Shown: positions 11,410 to 23,277 of the stretch, in pieces
Layout: each line of letters begins with the position of its first letter
How positions within the stretch are numbered: the first letter of the stretch is position 1
From: Piliocolobus tephrosceles
Taxonomy: Eukaryota > Chordata > Mammalia > Primates > Cercopithecidae
Assembly (NCBI RefSeq): GCF_002776525.5
Contig: NC_045437.1
Span: 134,387,979 to 134,451,978, forward strand
Length of the DNA: 64,000 nt
Reading direction: 5' to 3'
The notes under the pieces: generated by a model
Told to the model about the DNA's origin: nothing
Database searches by the model: none
The model's input: the letters and a program-made list of their open reading frames with translations, nothing else
Made by a program: the position numbers and the translations under genes

Positions 11410-12889
11410 ACATTATCCACCTGTAATTCAGTTGTAGATGTAAAATTATCAGCAGATAATCTTAACTTCAGGTGGTAGACTGGTGAACTGTCATAAAGTA
11501 AGAACTCCCTGCAGCTGAAATTACTGTCCTTACGCTAAATGCAAAGGGACAATACTGCAAATAAATGAGGCTTGTCTTGAGTGATTAAGAGGGCATACAC
11601 TGTAATCTGGCCCTATTCCCAAATATAGAATGTTCTTAAAAAAAATGATTTAACTGTAACATGTTTTGATCAATTTGTGATATGTTAATATCTCTGATAG
11701 AATGGGAGACTAATACTAAAGATAATATCAATAAGACTTTCATCTTTCAATTATTTTTCAAAAATGATTTATTCTAAAAATATGATTGGATATATTACAG
11801 CATCAACAAGTATGCATCTCTTTTTTTTTTCATAAGACAAAACAAAAAGCCACCACAGTTTTCCATTCCATGCACTACATTGTATTTGTTTTCTTCAAGA
11901 ATCATTTCACAAGAAGGTAAAGTAGAATAGACTCATTTCACAAAAGTCTTTCTTCTTCCTTAGATTTCCCAGTTTCCATTATAAGAGGAAGTGAGAAGAG
12001 AGACTGAGCTCTCAGATTTGCAGAGAACTTAGGGAAATAAAATACCTCGCACAAAATAAAATGGTATCTAATTATAACCTTGTTAATTGACACATCCAGC
12101 TTTCCAATAAAATTCTATATAATAGAGTCATATTAATGAAAATCCTAAGACCAAAGTATGTAATTACAGTAGTTTCAATTGGAAGACAGACCAAAAAGCA
12201 TCTGTAGGGAAGAGAAGAATAAAAGAGCTGCTGCCATCATTAAGAAATGAACTTAATTCATAATCAATAGAGAACAACTCTATCTCTGACAATGCTATAG
12301 GCTACATCTGTCCTCAGCAAAGACGCGCTTACACTTGGCTGTTGGAAGCGTATCTAAGTCTGATATTTCTCTGGTGCCATTTCCTTCCTGTGCTGTTGGC
12401 CAGTAGCTTATTGAGGCAACACATCAAACCAAAAACCAAAATACATTTTTTAAAAAAGGAAAACTGTGTTCCTTGTTTGCTCATTTCCTTTATCCTTGCT
12501 CTGATATAAATTATCCCAAAGTCACATGATTCAATAGAATTGATTTTCTGCCTCAGAACAAAACCAAATGAAATAGTGAGTCCCGAGTCAGCAGGCAACA
12601 TGCACAGTCCTCCAAATCTCATTTGCAATAGTTGGCCTACGTTATTCATTCAGATGTCATCCTTCAGTCTCTGCCATTGATGGTTCCTTCTCCTTACTAA
12701 AACAGTTTTCTCTTGTCTTTAAATCCCATATACCAGAAAAAGTTAAGGGAGAAAACATACATTATCAGGTTCTAGACTTTGATTTACAGACAATTATCAT
12801 GAATATTATAAGGAAATCTTTCAGAACCATAATCTGTGTTATCAGAGACGAATTATACACTGATAGAATATACCCATCTTCCCTTGTAT
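11410..12889. other. No gene recognised
   Basis: AT-rich unclassified sequence. A minus-strand frame at 12329-12649 (106 codons) has no recognisable domain. Three CpGs cluster within about 30 bp near 12323-12350. Confidence 0.5.
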
Positions 12890-13265
12890 CAGTTAGGGCT
12901 CCTTTGGTTGCAAGTAATGGAAAGCCCACGTATAGGCCTCACATCAGGTATGCCTTGACTTATGGAATCATATGATTATAACCCTGCCTAGTTCCTTCAT
13001 CTGTTGCCTTTGCTCCCCTTCATATTTGGCATTATACTCAGATCCCATGCAGTAGTATTATGGCTTTCAGAAACACCATAATAACATTTGCTTAGGGTCT
13101 AAATCCAGCAGAAAAGTATAAGTTCTTTTAAGTTTTCCAGCAAGTATCTAGATATTGTCTCTGATTGATCATATTTCCATGTATGGGTCACTCCCTGAAG
13201 TAAGTAGAATCAAATGCTGTGGTTTTGATTGACAGATCCTAGTGCCATGCTCCCATTAGCCCCAA
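12890..13265. mobile_element. Unclassified ancient interspersed repeat (possible)
   Basis: The stretch ttagggctcctttggttgca ... gtaatggaaagcccac, followed by aaatccagcagaaaag and gggtcactccctgaa, resembles a common mammalian repeat built around a ttggctgcaagtaacagaa motif. I cannot name the family. Confidence 0.3.
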
Positions 13266-13494
13266 GAACCAAAGTGGATAAAGAATGTTCTTCCAAAACA
13301 AAATCATGCTTTCACTTAGAGTAATATTGCTGTTATTGTTTTTTTAAACTGTGTGGCACATGCCTAGGTTCTAATGAACTTCCATAGAGGCATTAGAGAA
13401 GGAGTCAAGCCTTTCATCTGTGCTCCCACTATAATATCAAATATTTATTTAAGTTTCTGGGTTAGACTTTATATTTTTAAATATCTATAAATTT

Positions 13495-13905
13495 GTTGGG
13501 TTAAGAGACTGAAAGACAAACCACAGGCTAGGAGAAAATATTTACAAAACATATATTTGACAAAGGTCTGATATCCAACATATACAAAGAACTCTTAAAA
13601 CTCAACAATAAAAAGATAGACAACACAACTAAAAATAGGCTAAAAATGTAAATAAACATCTCACCAAAGAAGACATACAGATATCAAATAATCATTCAAA
13701 AACATGCTTCACATCTTATGTCATTAGGGAATTGAAACTGAAACAACAATGAACACCTATTAGAATAGCTAAAGTCCATAACATTGACAACACCAAATGC
13801 TGACAAGGATGTAGAGCAATAGGAATTCTCATTCATTGCTGATGAGAATGGAAAATAGTACAGACACTTCGGAAGACAATTTAACAATTTTTTACAAAAA
13901 GTTTT
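13495..13905 (+). mobile_element. L1 fragment, ORF2 C-terminal region
   Basis: Sense L1 wording in order: aaccacaggctaggagaaaat, tctgatatccaacat, acaaagaactcttaaaac, aaagaagacatacag, aatgaacacctattagaat, gagaatggaaaatagtacag. The fragment is truncated at both ends. Confidence 0.88.
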
Positions 13906-13909
13906 TCAG

Positions 13910-13929
13910 AAGAAAAACACCTCTTTTTT

Positions 13930-13960
<31 letters not shown>

Positions 13961-14105
13961 CAGATGTGGTCTCACTCTGTCCGCCATGCTAGAGTGCACT
14001 GGGGCCATCATAGCTCATTGCAGCCTCAACCTCCTGGGCTCAAGTGATCCTCATACCCCAGTTTCCCAGTGAACTGGGACTACAGGCAGGCACCACCATG
14101 CCTGA
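13910..14105 (-). mobile_element. Alu right-monomer fragment (FRAM or truncated AluJ)
   Basis: An antisense Alu right arm from ggtctcactctgtccgcc through cattgcagcctcaacctcc to accaccatgcctgac, with no left arm. The expected T-run next to it is replaced on the plus strand by an (AAAC)n-like run at 13928-13962. Confidence 0.75.
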
Positions 14106-16270
14106 CTCTAGCTGCTTTTTACAAACGTGAGCATTTACTTTTAAGCTCCTTTGAAGCAAGACAACTGTCTTCACATTTGACTGAATCAAACTATGGTCAT
14201 GTGTTCCCTTTTAGTTGCACACAAAAATGTTGACACTATAAGATCATTGTTTCCAACTCCCATCTCCCTCAGATTCTCATCTGTCAATACTCTAACTAGT
14301 TTAAATTGCATGAATGCTCAAAGATACCTTTAAACACCCTCTCCACTTTGTATTTCCCTTCCTTAGTACTAAATACCCAAGCTTTTAGTGCTTGCCTCTA
14401 GAACACCACCTTGTTCATCAACAGATTTGGTCAAAGTAAGTGGAAATCCACATGCAGAATAACTAGCAGACAAGCTGCAGTTAAAGAATTCCTGTTATGA
14501 TGTTTAATTATTGGAAGTTATAGCAGCTTTTGAATATAACATCTATCACTCTATTTTATTATACTTTACTGCAAAGGCATTACACAAATAATTGACTTTC
14601 TCTGGATAAAGTCTGGAGCAAATCTTAGTATTTTACAAAGGCAGTGGATACAGCCTACATTCATTTTTCTTAGGTAGGATTTTTCTACATAGCTACCAAT
14701 TTTATCATAGCTCTATTAAGACAGGTGAAATGAATTGAAATGAATTACAATTTAGCAAGCTTTCTCTGGTGTCCTATTGTCAAGAATATATACATATTAT
14801 CCTTTAAAAAGGGAAAACTATGCATCAAGAACTCCTTTCAGCCAATCCGTCACCAGCTCTTCATCTCTAGCTACCATACACTAGAGATGAGTTAAAAGGC
14901 ACTTGTTTTCTGTACATAAAAAGGAAATTCCTATATCATTGTCTCCAGTCTTTTCTGATGGGATAAATGGTCCTTTTAATGAAAGTTAAAACACTGGGGA
15001 AGTAGGGGAATGTACAGCAGGAACTCTAGACTGTATTACTCAATAAATACACATGGAGTAAATTGTGAATAAAGGCAAGGCAGAATCCCACAACTGCCTA
15101 ATATAAATGTGATGTGTTTATTACAGGAGATACTAACAGACACACTAATATACTCAGAGGGAGCTACAGTTCCAGTAAGATTTCACGGTCTGTCAAGTCC
15201 TTCCAGGTCTAGAATAAGTAGAATCCTAATGATGCGTGGTGTATACATCGGTCACAATGCAGCTCGTATAAGTAAAAGAAACACAGCTGATTACCATTAG
15301 TTTCTCAAGGAAGCAGAGTTAGGAGGGTTAAGTCACCAGACAGAGTGTAAAAGGCTCACACATATAAGACGCATTTTTGACTGTCTACTTGTGGGCCCCA
15401 AGGGAGGCAGACCAAGGATCCATGGGTGAGCACACAAATAGATGAGTATTTTTGCCTTAACATTAGGCAGTTATCCAATAGTTAGAACTACCTAAGGGTG
15501 AAATAGTCTAGTTTTAGAAGCAGATATCAGAGGTGCCCAAGCAAAAATAATCAAGTAGGGATTCCTAAGGATTTCACTCCTCAGAGTTCTAACTTATGTC
15601 ACTATGGATTTTTTAAAAATCATAAACACTTAAGCTAATTGCAACAAAGCATGAGGATATTAAATGGAGGCCTAAGGAGTTTTCAATAAAATGTCTGGAT
15701 ATATCCAACTACATTAAAGGTAAGCTGGTGTTGGCTCTCCTCTTTGTTTTCATTTTCCTTGATAGAATCACTTGAATTACTCAGCCTACTGTTATGAGTC
15801 AGGGTTGGAGGAATTATTTTTTCAGTCCTTCCATCTAATGTTCTAGTGGCTACTGATACTGCCTCTGAGGATCAATCCTAAAGCTATACCTCCAGCTGTC
15901 TTAGTTGACTCATGTCAAGGAAAGGTAGGAATACATCAGAGACAACCAAGGGCAGGAAGTCCAGGTAGGGAGATCCATGGGGAGTGTAACTGAGGAGAAG
16001 AAAAGAATCATGTTCTAAAGCAAGCTTCCCTTTCTCCTGAGTGTCAGGTCTATGTTGTACATGAGTCCTACTCCCACCAAAGAAAAGAAAGTCTAGAGCT
16101 TGGATAACCATGGTATCAACATTTCTCCAAGCTCTCTATATATCTAAAGGTTTAGTACCCTGTCCTATAGCTCTAGTTTCTAATTCTTAGTTCAAACTAT
16201 AAAGATAACCTGAGTGGCTCATCCTGCCTAAATAGATCATCATATCTGATATACTTTTCCAGGATTACCT
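14106..16270. other. No gene confirmed; unclassified DNA
   Basis: AT-rich sequence without recognised repeats. The patch at 15127-15300 holds four CpGs in about 80 bp and a 63-codon open plus-strand frame behind an acceptor-like ttattacag. It is discussed among the findings. Confidence 0.45.
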
Positions 16271-16280
16271 TCTGTTCACC

Positions 16281-16583
16281 TTTTTATTTACTTATTTTGA
16301 GACAGAGTCTTTCTCTGTTGCCTAGGATAGAGTGCAGTGGCACAATCTCAGCTCGCTGCAACCTCCACCTCCCAGGTTCAAGTGATTCTCTTGCTTCAGC
16401 CTCCCAAGTAGCTGGAATTACAAGCACGTGCCACCATGCCTGGCTAATTTTTTTTGTATTTTTAGTAGAGATGGGGTTTCACCATGTTGGCCAGGCTTCT
16501 TGCGAACTTCTGGCTTCAAGTGATCCACACACTTTGGCCTCCCAAAGTGCTGGGATTATAGGCACGAGCCACTGCACCCAGCC
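16281..16583 (-). mobile_element. Alu element
   Basis: A full antisense Alu from its T-rich tail and gagacagagtctttctctg to cactgcacccagcc. A short TSD (ttcacc-type) is visible at 16275-16280 and 16587-16592. Confidence 0.93.
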
Positions 16584-16974
16584 ACATTCACCAATATTAA
16601 CAGGTTGCCAGAATCTACCTTTCAACAGGCATATAAGAGTATTTCCAAGGAAAGGAACCAAGCTACTTCAATTAGGCTAATTATGACCTGCAACCACCCA
16701 ACTAGATTTTTCTCCTTGGATTTTATGGTGGCATCACATATTCATCAAGTTCAAAACCAAACTCATTACCTTTCATTTCCTTATTTTTTTTTTCTATGCC
16801 TTCCCTTTTGAAACAACCCTCCTTGTAGCTTTTTTTTTTTTTTTTGCTTGTTGTCTATCCTCAATGTTGAGAAGAGGAAATACTTTAGGGAATCTTTGAA
16901 TATCCAAATATCTTGTATAATAATTAAGAATACTGATGATATAGGTGATGATCAGTAAATGTACTAGTTTTTTT

Positions 16975-17062
16975 TAGAATGTATTTATTTGACCACTAAA
17001 CAGTTACTAAGCATTTACTATATGTTTAGCAACTATGCAAGGCACTAGAGCCATCAGAAGTT
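16975..17062 (-). mobile_element. LINE2-like fragment
   Basis: The segment aagcatttactatatg ... gcaactatgcaaggcacta follows the antisense L2 phrase gagcacctactatgtgccaggcact. The L1PB target site begins immediately downstream. Confidence 0.45.
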
Positions 17063-17638
17063 AATGTTGCCGATATATAGTGGTGGATCATGGTGGACGG
17101 GAGGCAGGACTAGATTGCGGCTCCCACTCGGATAGACAGAGCAGCATGTTGAGGTTCGCATAGAGAATTTTTGCTTCAGAATGACTACAGGAATAAATTA
17201 GGAAACCCAAGAGAACACACAGACCATTTGAAGGAAGCAGACTGCTCCTGAAGGACCCAGAAGATGCCCCAAATACTAACAGGTGCTGGTATCCACAGCT
17301 GAGAGACCCACAGATGGTTCACGGGACTCTGTGCAGACAGCCCCCAATACCAGCCCCAAATTGGTAGACTTACTGGGTGGCTAGATCCAGAAGAGAGATA
17401 ACAATCACTACAGCTCAGCTGACAGGAAGCCATATCCATAGGAAAAGGAGGAGAGTACCACATCAAGGGAATACCCCGTGGGACAAAAGAATCTGAACAA
17501 GAGCCTTCAGCCCTAGACCTCTCCTCTGACAGAGCCTACCCAAATGAGAAGGAACCGGAAGACCAACTCTGGTAATAAGACAAGACAAGGATCTTTAATG
17601 CCCCCCCGCCCAAAAAAAATCACAGTAGCTCACCAGCA

Positions 17639-19020
17639 ATGGATCCAAACCAAGAAGAAACCCCTGATTTACTTGAAAAAGAAATCAGGAGGTTAGTTAT
17701 TAAGCTAAACAGGGAAGCACTAGAGAAAGGGGAACTACCAGAGAAAGGTGAAGCCCAATGTAAGGAAGTTAAAAAAAGATACAAGAAGTGAAGGGAGAAA
17801 TATTCCATGAATAGACAGCAAAAAGAAAAAATAATCAAAACTTCGCGAAACAATGGACACACTTATAGAAGTGCAAAATGCACTGGAAAGTCTCAGCAAT
17901 AGAAGTCAACAAATAGGAGAAAGAAATTCAGAACTCAAAGACAAGGTCTTCGAATTAACCCAATCCAACAAAGACAAAGAAAAAAGAATAAGAAAATATG
18001 AACAAAGCCTCCAAGAAGTCTGGGATTATGTTAAATGACCAAACCTAAGAATAATCAGCATTCCTGAGGGAGAAGGGAAATCTAAAAGTCTGGAAAATAT
18101 ATTTGGGGTAATAATCAAGGAAAACTTCCCTGGCCTTGCTAGAGCCCTAGACATCCAAATACAAGACGTAAAAAGGACACCTGGGAAATTCATTGCAAAA
18201 ATATCATCGCCTAGGCACACTGTAATCAGGTTATCTAAAGTTAAGACAAATAAAAGAATCTTAAGAACTGTGAGACAAAAGCACCAGGTAACCTAAAAAG
18301 GAAAACCTCTCAGATTATCAGGAAATTTCTCAGCAGAAACCCTACAAGATAGAAGGGATTGGAGTTCTATCTTCAGGTTCCTCAAACAAAACAATTATCA
18401 GGCAAGAATTTTGTATCCAGTGAAACTAAACTTCTTATATGAAGGAAAGATTCAGTCTTTTTCAGACAAACAAATGCTGAGAGAATTCACCACTACCAAG
18501 CCACCTGAATTAGAGTTCTCTAGAGGGAAGAAGTAATGGAATATATATACATATATTAATGAGTATCAACTCACATGATCACAGAGTCCCACAATAGGTC
18601 ATCTGCAAGCTGAGGAGCAAGGAGAGCCAGTTCAAGTTTCAGAACTGAAGAACCTGAAGTCCAATGTTTGAGGGCAGGAAGCATTCAGCATGGGAGAAAG
18701 ATGTAGGCTGAGTGGCTAAGCCAGTCTCTCTTTTCACATTTTTTTCTGCCTGCTTATATTCTAGTTGCACTGGCAACTGATTAGATTGTGCCCACCCAGA
18801 TTAAGGGTCGGTCAGCCTTTCCCAGCCCATGGATTCAAATGTTAATCTCTTTTGGCAGCACCCTCACAGACACACCCACGATCAATACTTTGTGTCCTTC
18901 AATCCAATCAAGTTGACAGTATTAACCATCACACCACCCCCATAAGGATGGTTAAAAGGAGCTCTAAATCTTGAAACAAATCCTGGAAACACAGCAAAAC
19001 AGAACCTCTTTAAAGCATAA
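17639..19020 (+). pseudogene. L1PB ORF1p pseudogene, split by an LTR
   Basis: ORF1p is the L1 RNA-binding chaperone that coats L1 RNA in cytoplasmic particles. The start codon at 17639 opens a family-like MDPNQEE N-terminus, but a frameshift in an A-run brings a stop at 17789-17791. The coiled-coil segment is readable at 17853-18035 (ends EVWDYVK) and stops at 18036, where the expected Arg codon CGA has become TGA, a CpG-decay change. RRM and C-terminal wording continues to about 18500. A solo LTR then interrupts the frame (18506-18933). The last codons (NLFKA then stop) end at 19020. Confidence 0.88.
18506..18933 (-). mobile_element. Solo LTR of HERV-L type (MLT2A-like)
   Basis: A 428-bp unit with TG...CA ends lies between perfect 5-bp direct repeats (ccacc at 18501-18505 and 18934-18938), the TSD length typical of ERVL. 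The antisense wording (aagttgaca, attaaccatcaca, tcacagacacaccca, ctctagaggg) matches the MLT2/HERV-L LTR group, with LTR sense on the minus strand. No internal retroviral sequence is present, so it is a recombined solo LTR. It is inserted in L1PB ORF1 and therefore postdates the L1. Confidence 0.75.
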
Positions 19021-19101
19021 ATCTCACTGAACCTATGAAACAAAAATAGAATTTAAAAAACAAAAACAAAAAACCACGGTATACAGGCAACAAGCAGCAC
19101 G

Positions 19102-22100
19102 ATGAATGGAATGGTACCTCACATCTCAATACTAACATTGAATGTAAATGGCATAAATGCTCCACTTAAAAGATATAGAATTACAGAATTGATAAGATAC
19201 CAACCAACTATCTGCTGCCTTCAAGAGATTCACCTAACACATAAGGACTCAAACTTGAGGTAAAGAGGTGGAAAAAGACATTTAATGCAAATGGACACCA
19301 AAAGCAAGCAGGAATAGCTATTCTTATATTAGACAAAAATCACTTTAAATCAACAGCAGTTTAAAAAGACAAAGAGGGACATTATATAATGTTAAAAGGC
19401 CTTATCCAACAGGAAGATATCACATTCCTAAATATATATGCACCTAACACTGGAGATCCCAAATTTATAAAAGAATTGCTAATAGACCTAAGAAACGAGA
19501 TAGCAACACAATAATAGTGGGGGACCTCAATACACCACTGACAGCACTAGACAGGTCATCAAGACAGGAAGTCAACAAAGAAACAATGGATTTAAACTAT
19601 ACCTTGATAAAAATAGACTTAACAGATATATACAGAACCTTCCATCCAACAATTGCAGAATATACATTCTATTCAACAGCACATGGAACTTTCTCCAAGA
19701 CAGACCATATGATATGCCACAAAACGAGCCTCAATAAATTTAAGAAAATTGAAATTATATCAAGCACTCTCTCAGACCATAGTGGAATAAAACTGAAAAT
19801 TATCTCCAAAAGGAACCTTCAACACCAGGCAAATACATGGAAATTAAATAACCTGCTCCTGAATGAGCATTGGTTCAAAAAAAAAATCAAGATGGAAATT
19901 AAAACATTCTCCAAACTGAAGGACAACCTATTAAGCCCCCCTGGGAGACAGCAAAGGCAGTGCTAAGAGGAAAGTTCATAACCCTAAATGCCTACATCAA
20001 AAAGTCTGAAAGGGCACAGACAGACAATCTAAGGTCACACCTAAAGGAACTAGAGAAACAAGAACAAATCAAACCCAAACACAGCAGAAGAAAGGAAATA
20101 ACCAAGATCAGAGAAGAACTAAATGAAATTGAAACAAAACAAAAAAACCAAACAAAATACAAAAGATAAATGAAACAAAAAGCTGGTTTTTTGAAAAGAT
20201 AAATAAAATTGATAGACCATTAGCAAGATTTACCAAGAAGGAAGGGAGAAAATCCAAATAAGCTCAATAAGAAATGAAACGGGAGAAATTACAGCTGACA
20301 CCACAGAGATACTAAAGATTATTCCAGGCTACTCTGAACACATATACATGCATAAACCAGAAGAGATGAATAAATTCCTGGAATGATACAATCCCCCTAG
20401 CTTAAATCAGGAGGAATTAGATACCCTAAATAGAACAATAACAAGTGGTGAGATTGAAATGGTAATTTAAAAATTACAAACAAACAAAAAAAAATCCAGG
20501 ACCAGATGGATTCACAGCAGAATTCCACCAGACATTGAAAGAAGAATTGGTACCAATCCTATTGACATTATTCCACAAGATAGAGAAAGCGGGAACCCTC
20601 CCTTAATCATTCTATGAAGCCAATATCACCCTAATACCAAAACCAGGAAAGGACATAATGAGAAAAGAAAACTACAGGCCAATATCCCTGCTGAACATAG
20701 ATGCTAAAATCCTTAACAAAATACTAGCTAACTGAATCCAACAACATATCAAAAAGATAACTCACCAAGATCAAGTGGGTTGCATACCAGGAATGCAGCA
20801 ATGGTTTAACATATGTCAGTCAATAAATGTGATACACCACATAAACAGAATTTTTTAAAAATCACACGATCATCTCAATATATGCAGAAAAAGCATTTGA
20901 CAAAATCCAGCATCACTTTATAATTAAAACTCTCAGCAAGATTGGCATACAAGGGACAGACCTCAATGTAATAAAAGCCATCCATGACAAACTCACAGCC
21001 AACTGAATGGGGAAAAGTTGAGAGCATTCCCTCTGAGAACTGGAAGAAGACAAGGATGCCCATTCTCACCACTCCTCTTCAATGTAGCACTGGAAGTCCT
21101 AGCCAGAGCAATCAGACAAGAGAAAGAAATAAAGGGCATCCATATTGGTAAACAGGAAGTCAAACTGTTGCTGTTTGCTGATAATATGATTTTTTACCTA
21201 GAAAACCCTACAGTCTTCTCCAGAAAACTCCTAGAACTGACAGAAGAATTTAGTGAAGTTTCTGGATACAAAAGTAAAGTACACAAATCAGTAGCTCTTA
21301 TATACACAAACAGCAACCAAGCTGAGAATCAAATCAAGAACTCAACCCCTTTTACAATAGCTGAAAAACAACAACAACAACAACAACAAAAACAAACAAA
21401 CAACAACAAAAAAAAAAACCTTAGGATTATACCTAACCAAGGAAGTGAAAGACCTCTACAAGGGAAACTACAAAACATTGCTGAAAGAAATTATTGATGA
21501 CACAAACAAATAGAAACACATCCCATACTCATGGATGGGTAGAATCAATCGTGTGAAAATGACCATAATGCCAAAAGCAATCTATGAATTCAGTGCACTT
21601 CCCATTAAAATATCACCATCATTCTTCACAGAATTAGAAAAAACAATTCTAAAATTCATGTGGAACCAAAAAAGAGCCTACTTAGTCAAAGCAAAACTAA
21701 ACATAAAGAACAAATCTGGAGGCATCACATTACCTGATTTCAAACTATGCTATAAGGCCATAGTCACCAAAACAGCATGGTACTGGTATAAAAACAGGCA
21801 CATAGACCAATGGAACAGAATAGAGAACCCAGAAATAAACCCAAATACTTATAGCCATCTGATCTTTGACAAAGCAAACAAAAACATAAAGTGGGGAAAG
21901 GACACCATTTTCAACAAATGGTGCTGGGATAATTGGCTAGCCACAGATAGGAGAATGAAACTGGATCCTCATCTCTTGCCTTATACAAAAATCAACTCAA
22001 GATGGATTAAGGACTTAAATCTAAGTCCTGAAACTATAAAAAACAATTATAGAGATAGCATTGGAAAAACCCTTCTAGACACAGGCTTAGGCAAGGATTT

Positions 22101-23007
22101 CATGACCAAGAACCAAAAAGCAAATGCAATAAAAGCAAAGATAAATAGCTGCGACTTAATTAAACTAACGAGATTTTGCATGGCAAAAGGAACAGTAAGC
22201 AGAATAAACACACAACCCACAGAGTGGGAGAAAATCTTCGCAATCTATACATATGACAAAGGAATAATATCTAGAAGCTACAACGATCTCAAAAAAAAAA
22301 TCAGCAAGAAAGAAACAATCTCATCAAAAAGTGGGCTAAGGATATGAATAGACAATTCTTAAAATAAGATATACAAATGACCAACAAACATGAAAAAATG
22401 CTCAATGTCACCAATGATCAAGGAAATGCAAATCAAAACCACAATGCAATACCACCTTACCCCTGCAAGAATGGTCTTAAAAAATAAATAAATAAAAAAA
22501 AATCTAAAAATAGTAGATTTTGGCATGGATGCAGTTAACAAGGAACACTTCTACAATGCTGGTGGGAATGTAAACTAGTACAGCCACTATGGAAAACAGT
22601 GTGGATATTTTTTAAAGAACTATAAGTAGAACTACCATTTGATACAGCAATCCCCCTACTGGGTATCTACCCAGAGGAAATGAAGTCATTATATGAAAAA
22701 GATACTTGCACATGCATGTTTATAGCAGCACAGCTCACAACTGCAAAATCATGGAACCAACGCAAATGCCCATCAATCAACGAGTAACTGACAGAAGAGA
22801 ATTTTTAATTTAGACTCAAAAGCAGTTCTGTCAGTTACAGTAAATAAACTGGTATAGATATGCAGTGAAATACTACTTACCCATAGAAAGAAATGAATTA
22901 ATGGCATTCGCAGTGACCTGCATGAGATTGGAGACTATTATGGTAAGTAAAGTAACTAGGAATGGAAAACCAAACATCGTATGTTCTCACTCATAAGTGG
23001 GAGCTAA
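19102..23007 (+). pseudogene. L1PB ORF2p pseudogene (endonuclease/reverse transcriptase)
   Basis: ORF2p nicks DNA and reverse-transcribes L1 RNA. ATGs at 19102 and 19111 lead into the endonuclease start (LNVNG motif). An in-frame stop follows within about 50 codons. Later endonuclease sequence is readable at 19517-19966 (GDLNTP, DHSG), RT palm sequence at 21018-21497, and a 270-codon stretch at 21535-22347 covers the post-RT region. The RT catalytic motif FADD reads FADN (about 21176-21187), so the enzyme is dead even apart from the stops. A (CAA)n expansion at about 21367-21390 adds a Gln run. A 55-bp foreign insertion sits near 22784-22839. The frame ends at the LISGS-type terminus at about 23007. 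Confidence 0.9.
22784..22839. other. Templated insertion inside the L1PB, copied from 3' flank
   Basis: Positions 22784-22825 are the reverse complement of 23508-23549 (42 bp, one mismatch). Positions 22826-22839 match 23537-23550 directly (14 bp, perfect). L1 elements do not normally carry this sequence here. The inverted and direct pieces leave a 12-bp perfect inverted repeat (22785-22796 with 22826-22837). The donor lies about 250 bp beyond the L1 3' end, so the copy was made after the L1 inserted. Confidence 0.85.
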
Positions 23008-23277
23008 GCTATGAGGATGCAAAGGCATAAGAATGACACAATGGATTTTGTGGACTCAGGGGGAAAGGGTGGGAGTGGGGTGAGGGTGAGGGATAAAAGA
23101 CTACGAATAGGGTACAGTGTATACTGCTCACGTGCTGAATGCACCAAAATCTCACAGATCACCACTAAAGAACTTACTCATGTAACCAGACACCACCTGT
23201 TCCCCCAATAACCTATGGAAATTAAAAAAAAATTTAAAAGAAGCAAACAAACAAAAAAAGAATGCTGCTGATTATAT

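Larger units (their letters stand above)
17079..23260 (+). mobile_element. Full-length L1PB-type LINE-1, inactive
   Basis: The element starts with a 5' UTR (gcaggactagattgcgg box at about 17104-17121), carries both ORFs in sense and ends in an A-rich tail at about 23222-23260. A diverged TSD supports a single insertion: aatgttgccgatatat at 17063-17078, aatgctgctgattatat at 23261-23277. It spans 6.2 kb including a 428-bp solo LTR. ORF1 and ORF2 are broken by frameshifts and stops. ORF and UTR wording fits the L1PB/late L1MA group, so it inserted in an early primate ancestor. Confidence 0.93.

Noticed and set aside
12329..12649. 106-codon minus-strand frame with a small CpG cluster nearby
   Set aside because: No domain, no convincing splice sites at its ends, ordinary composition.
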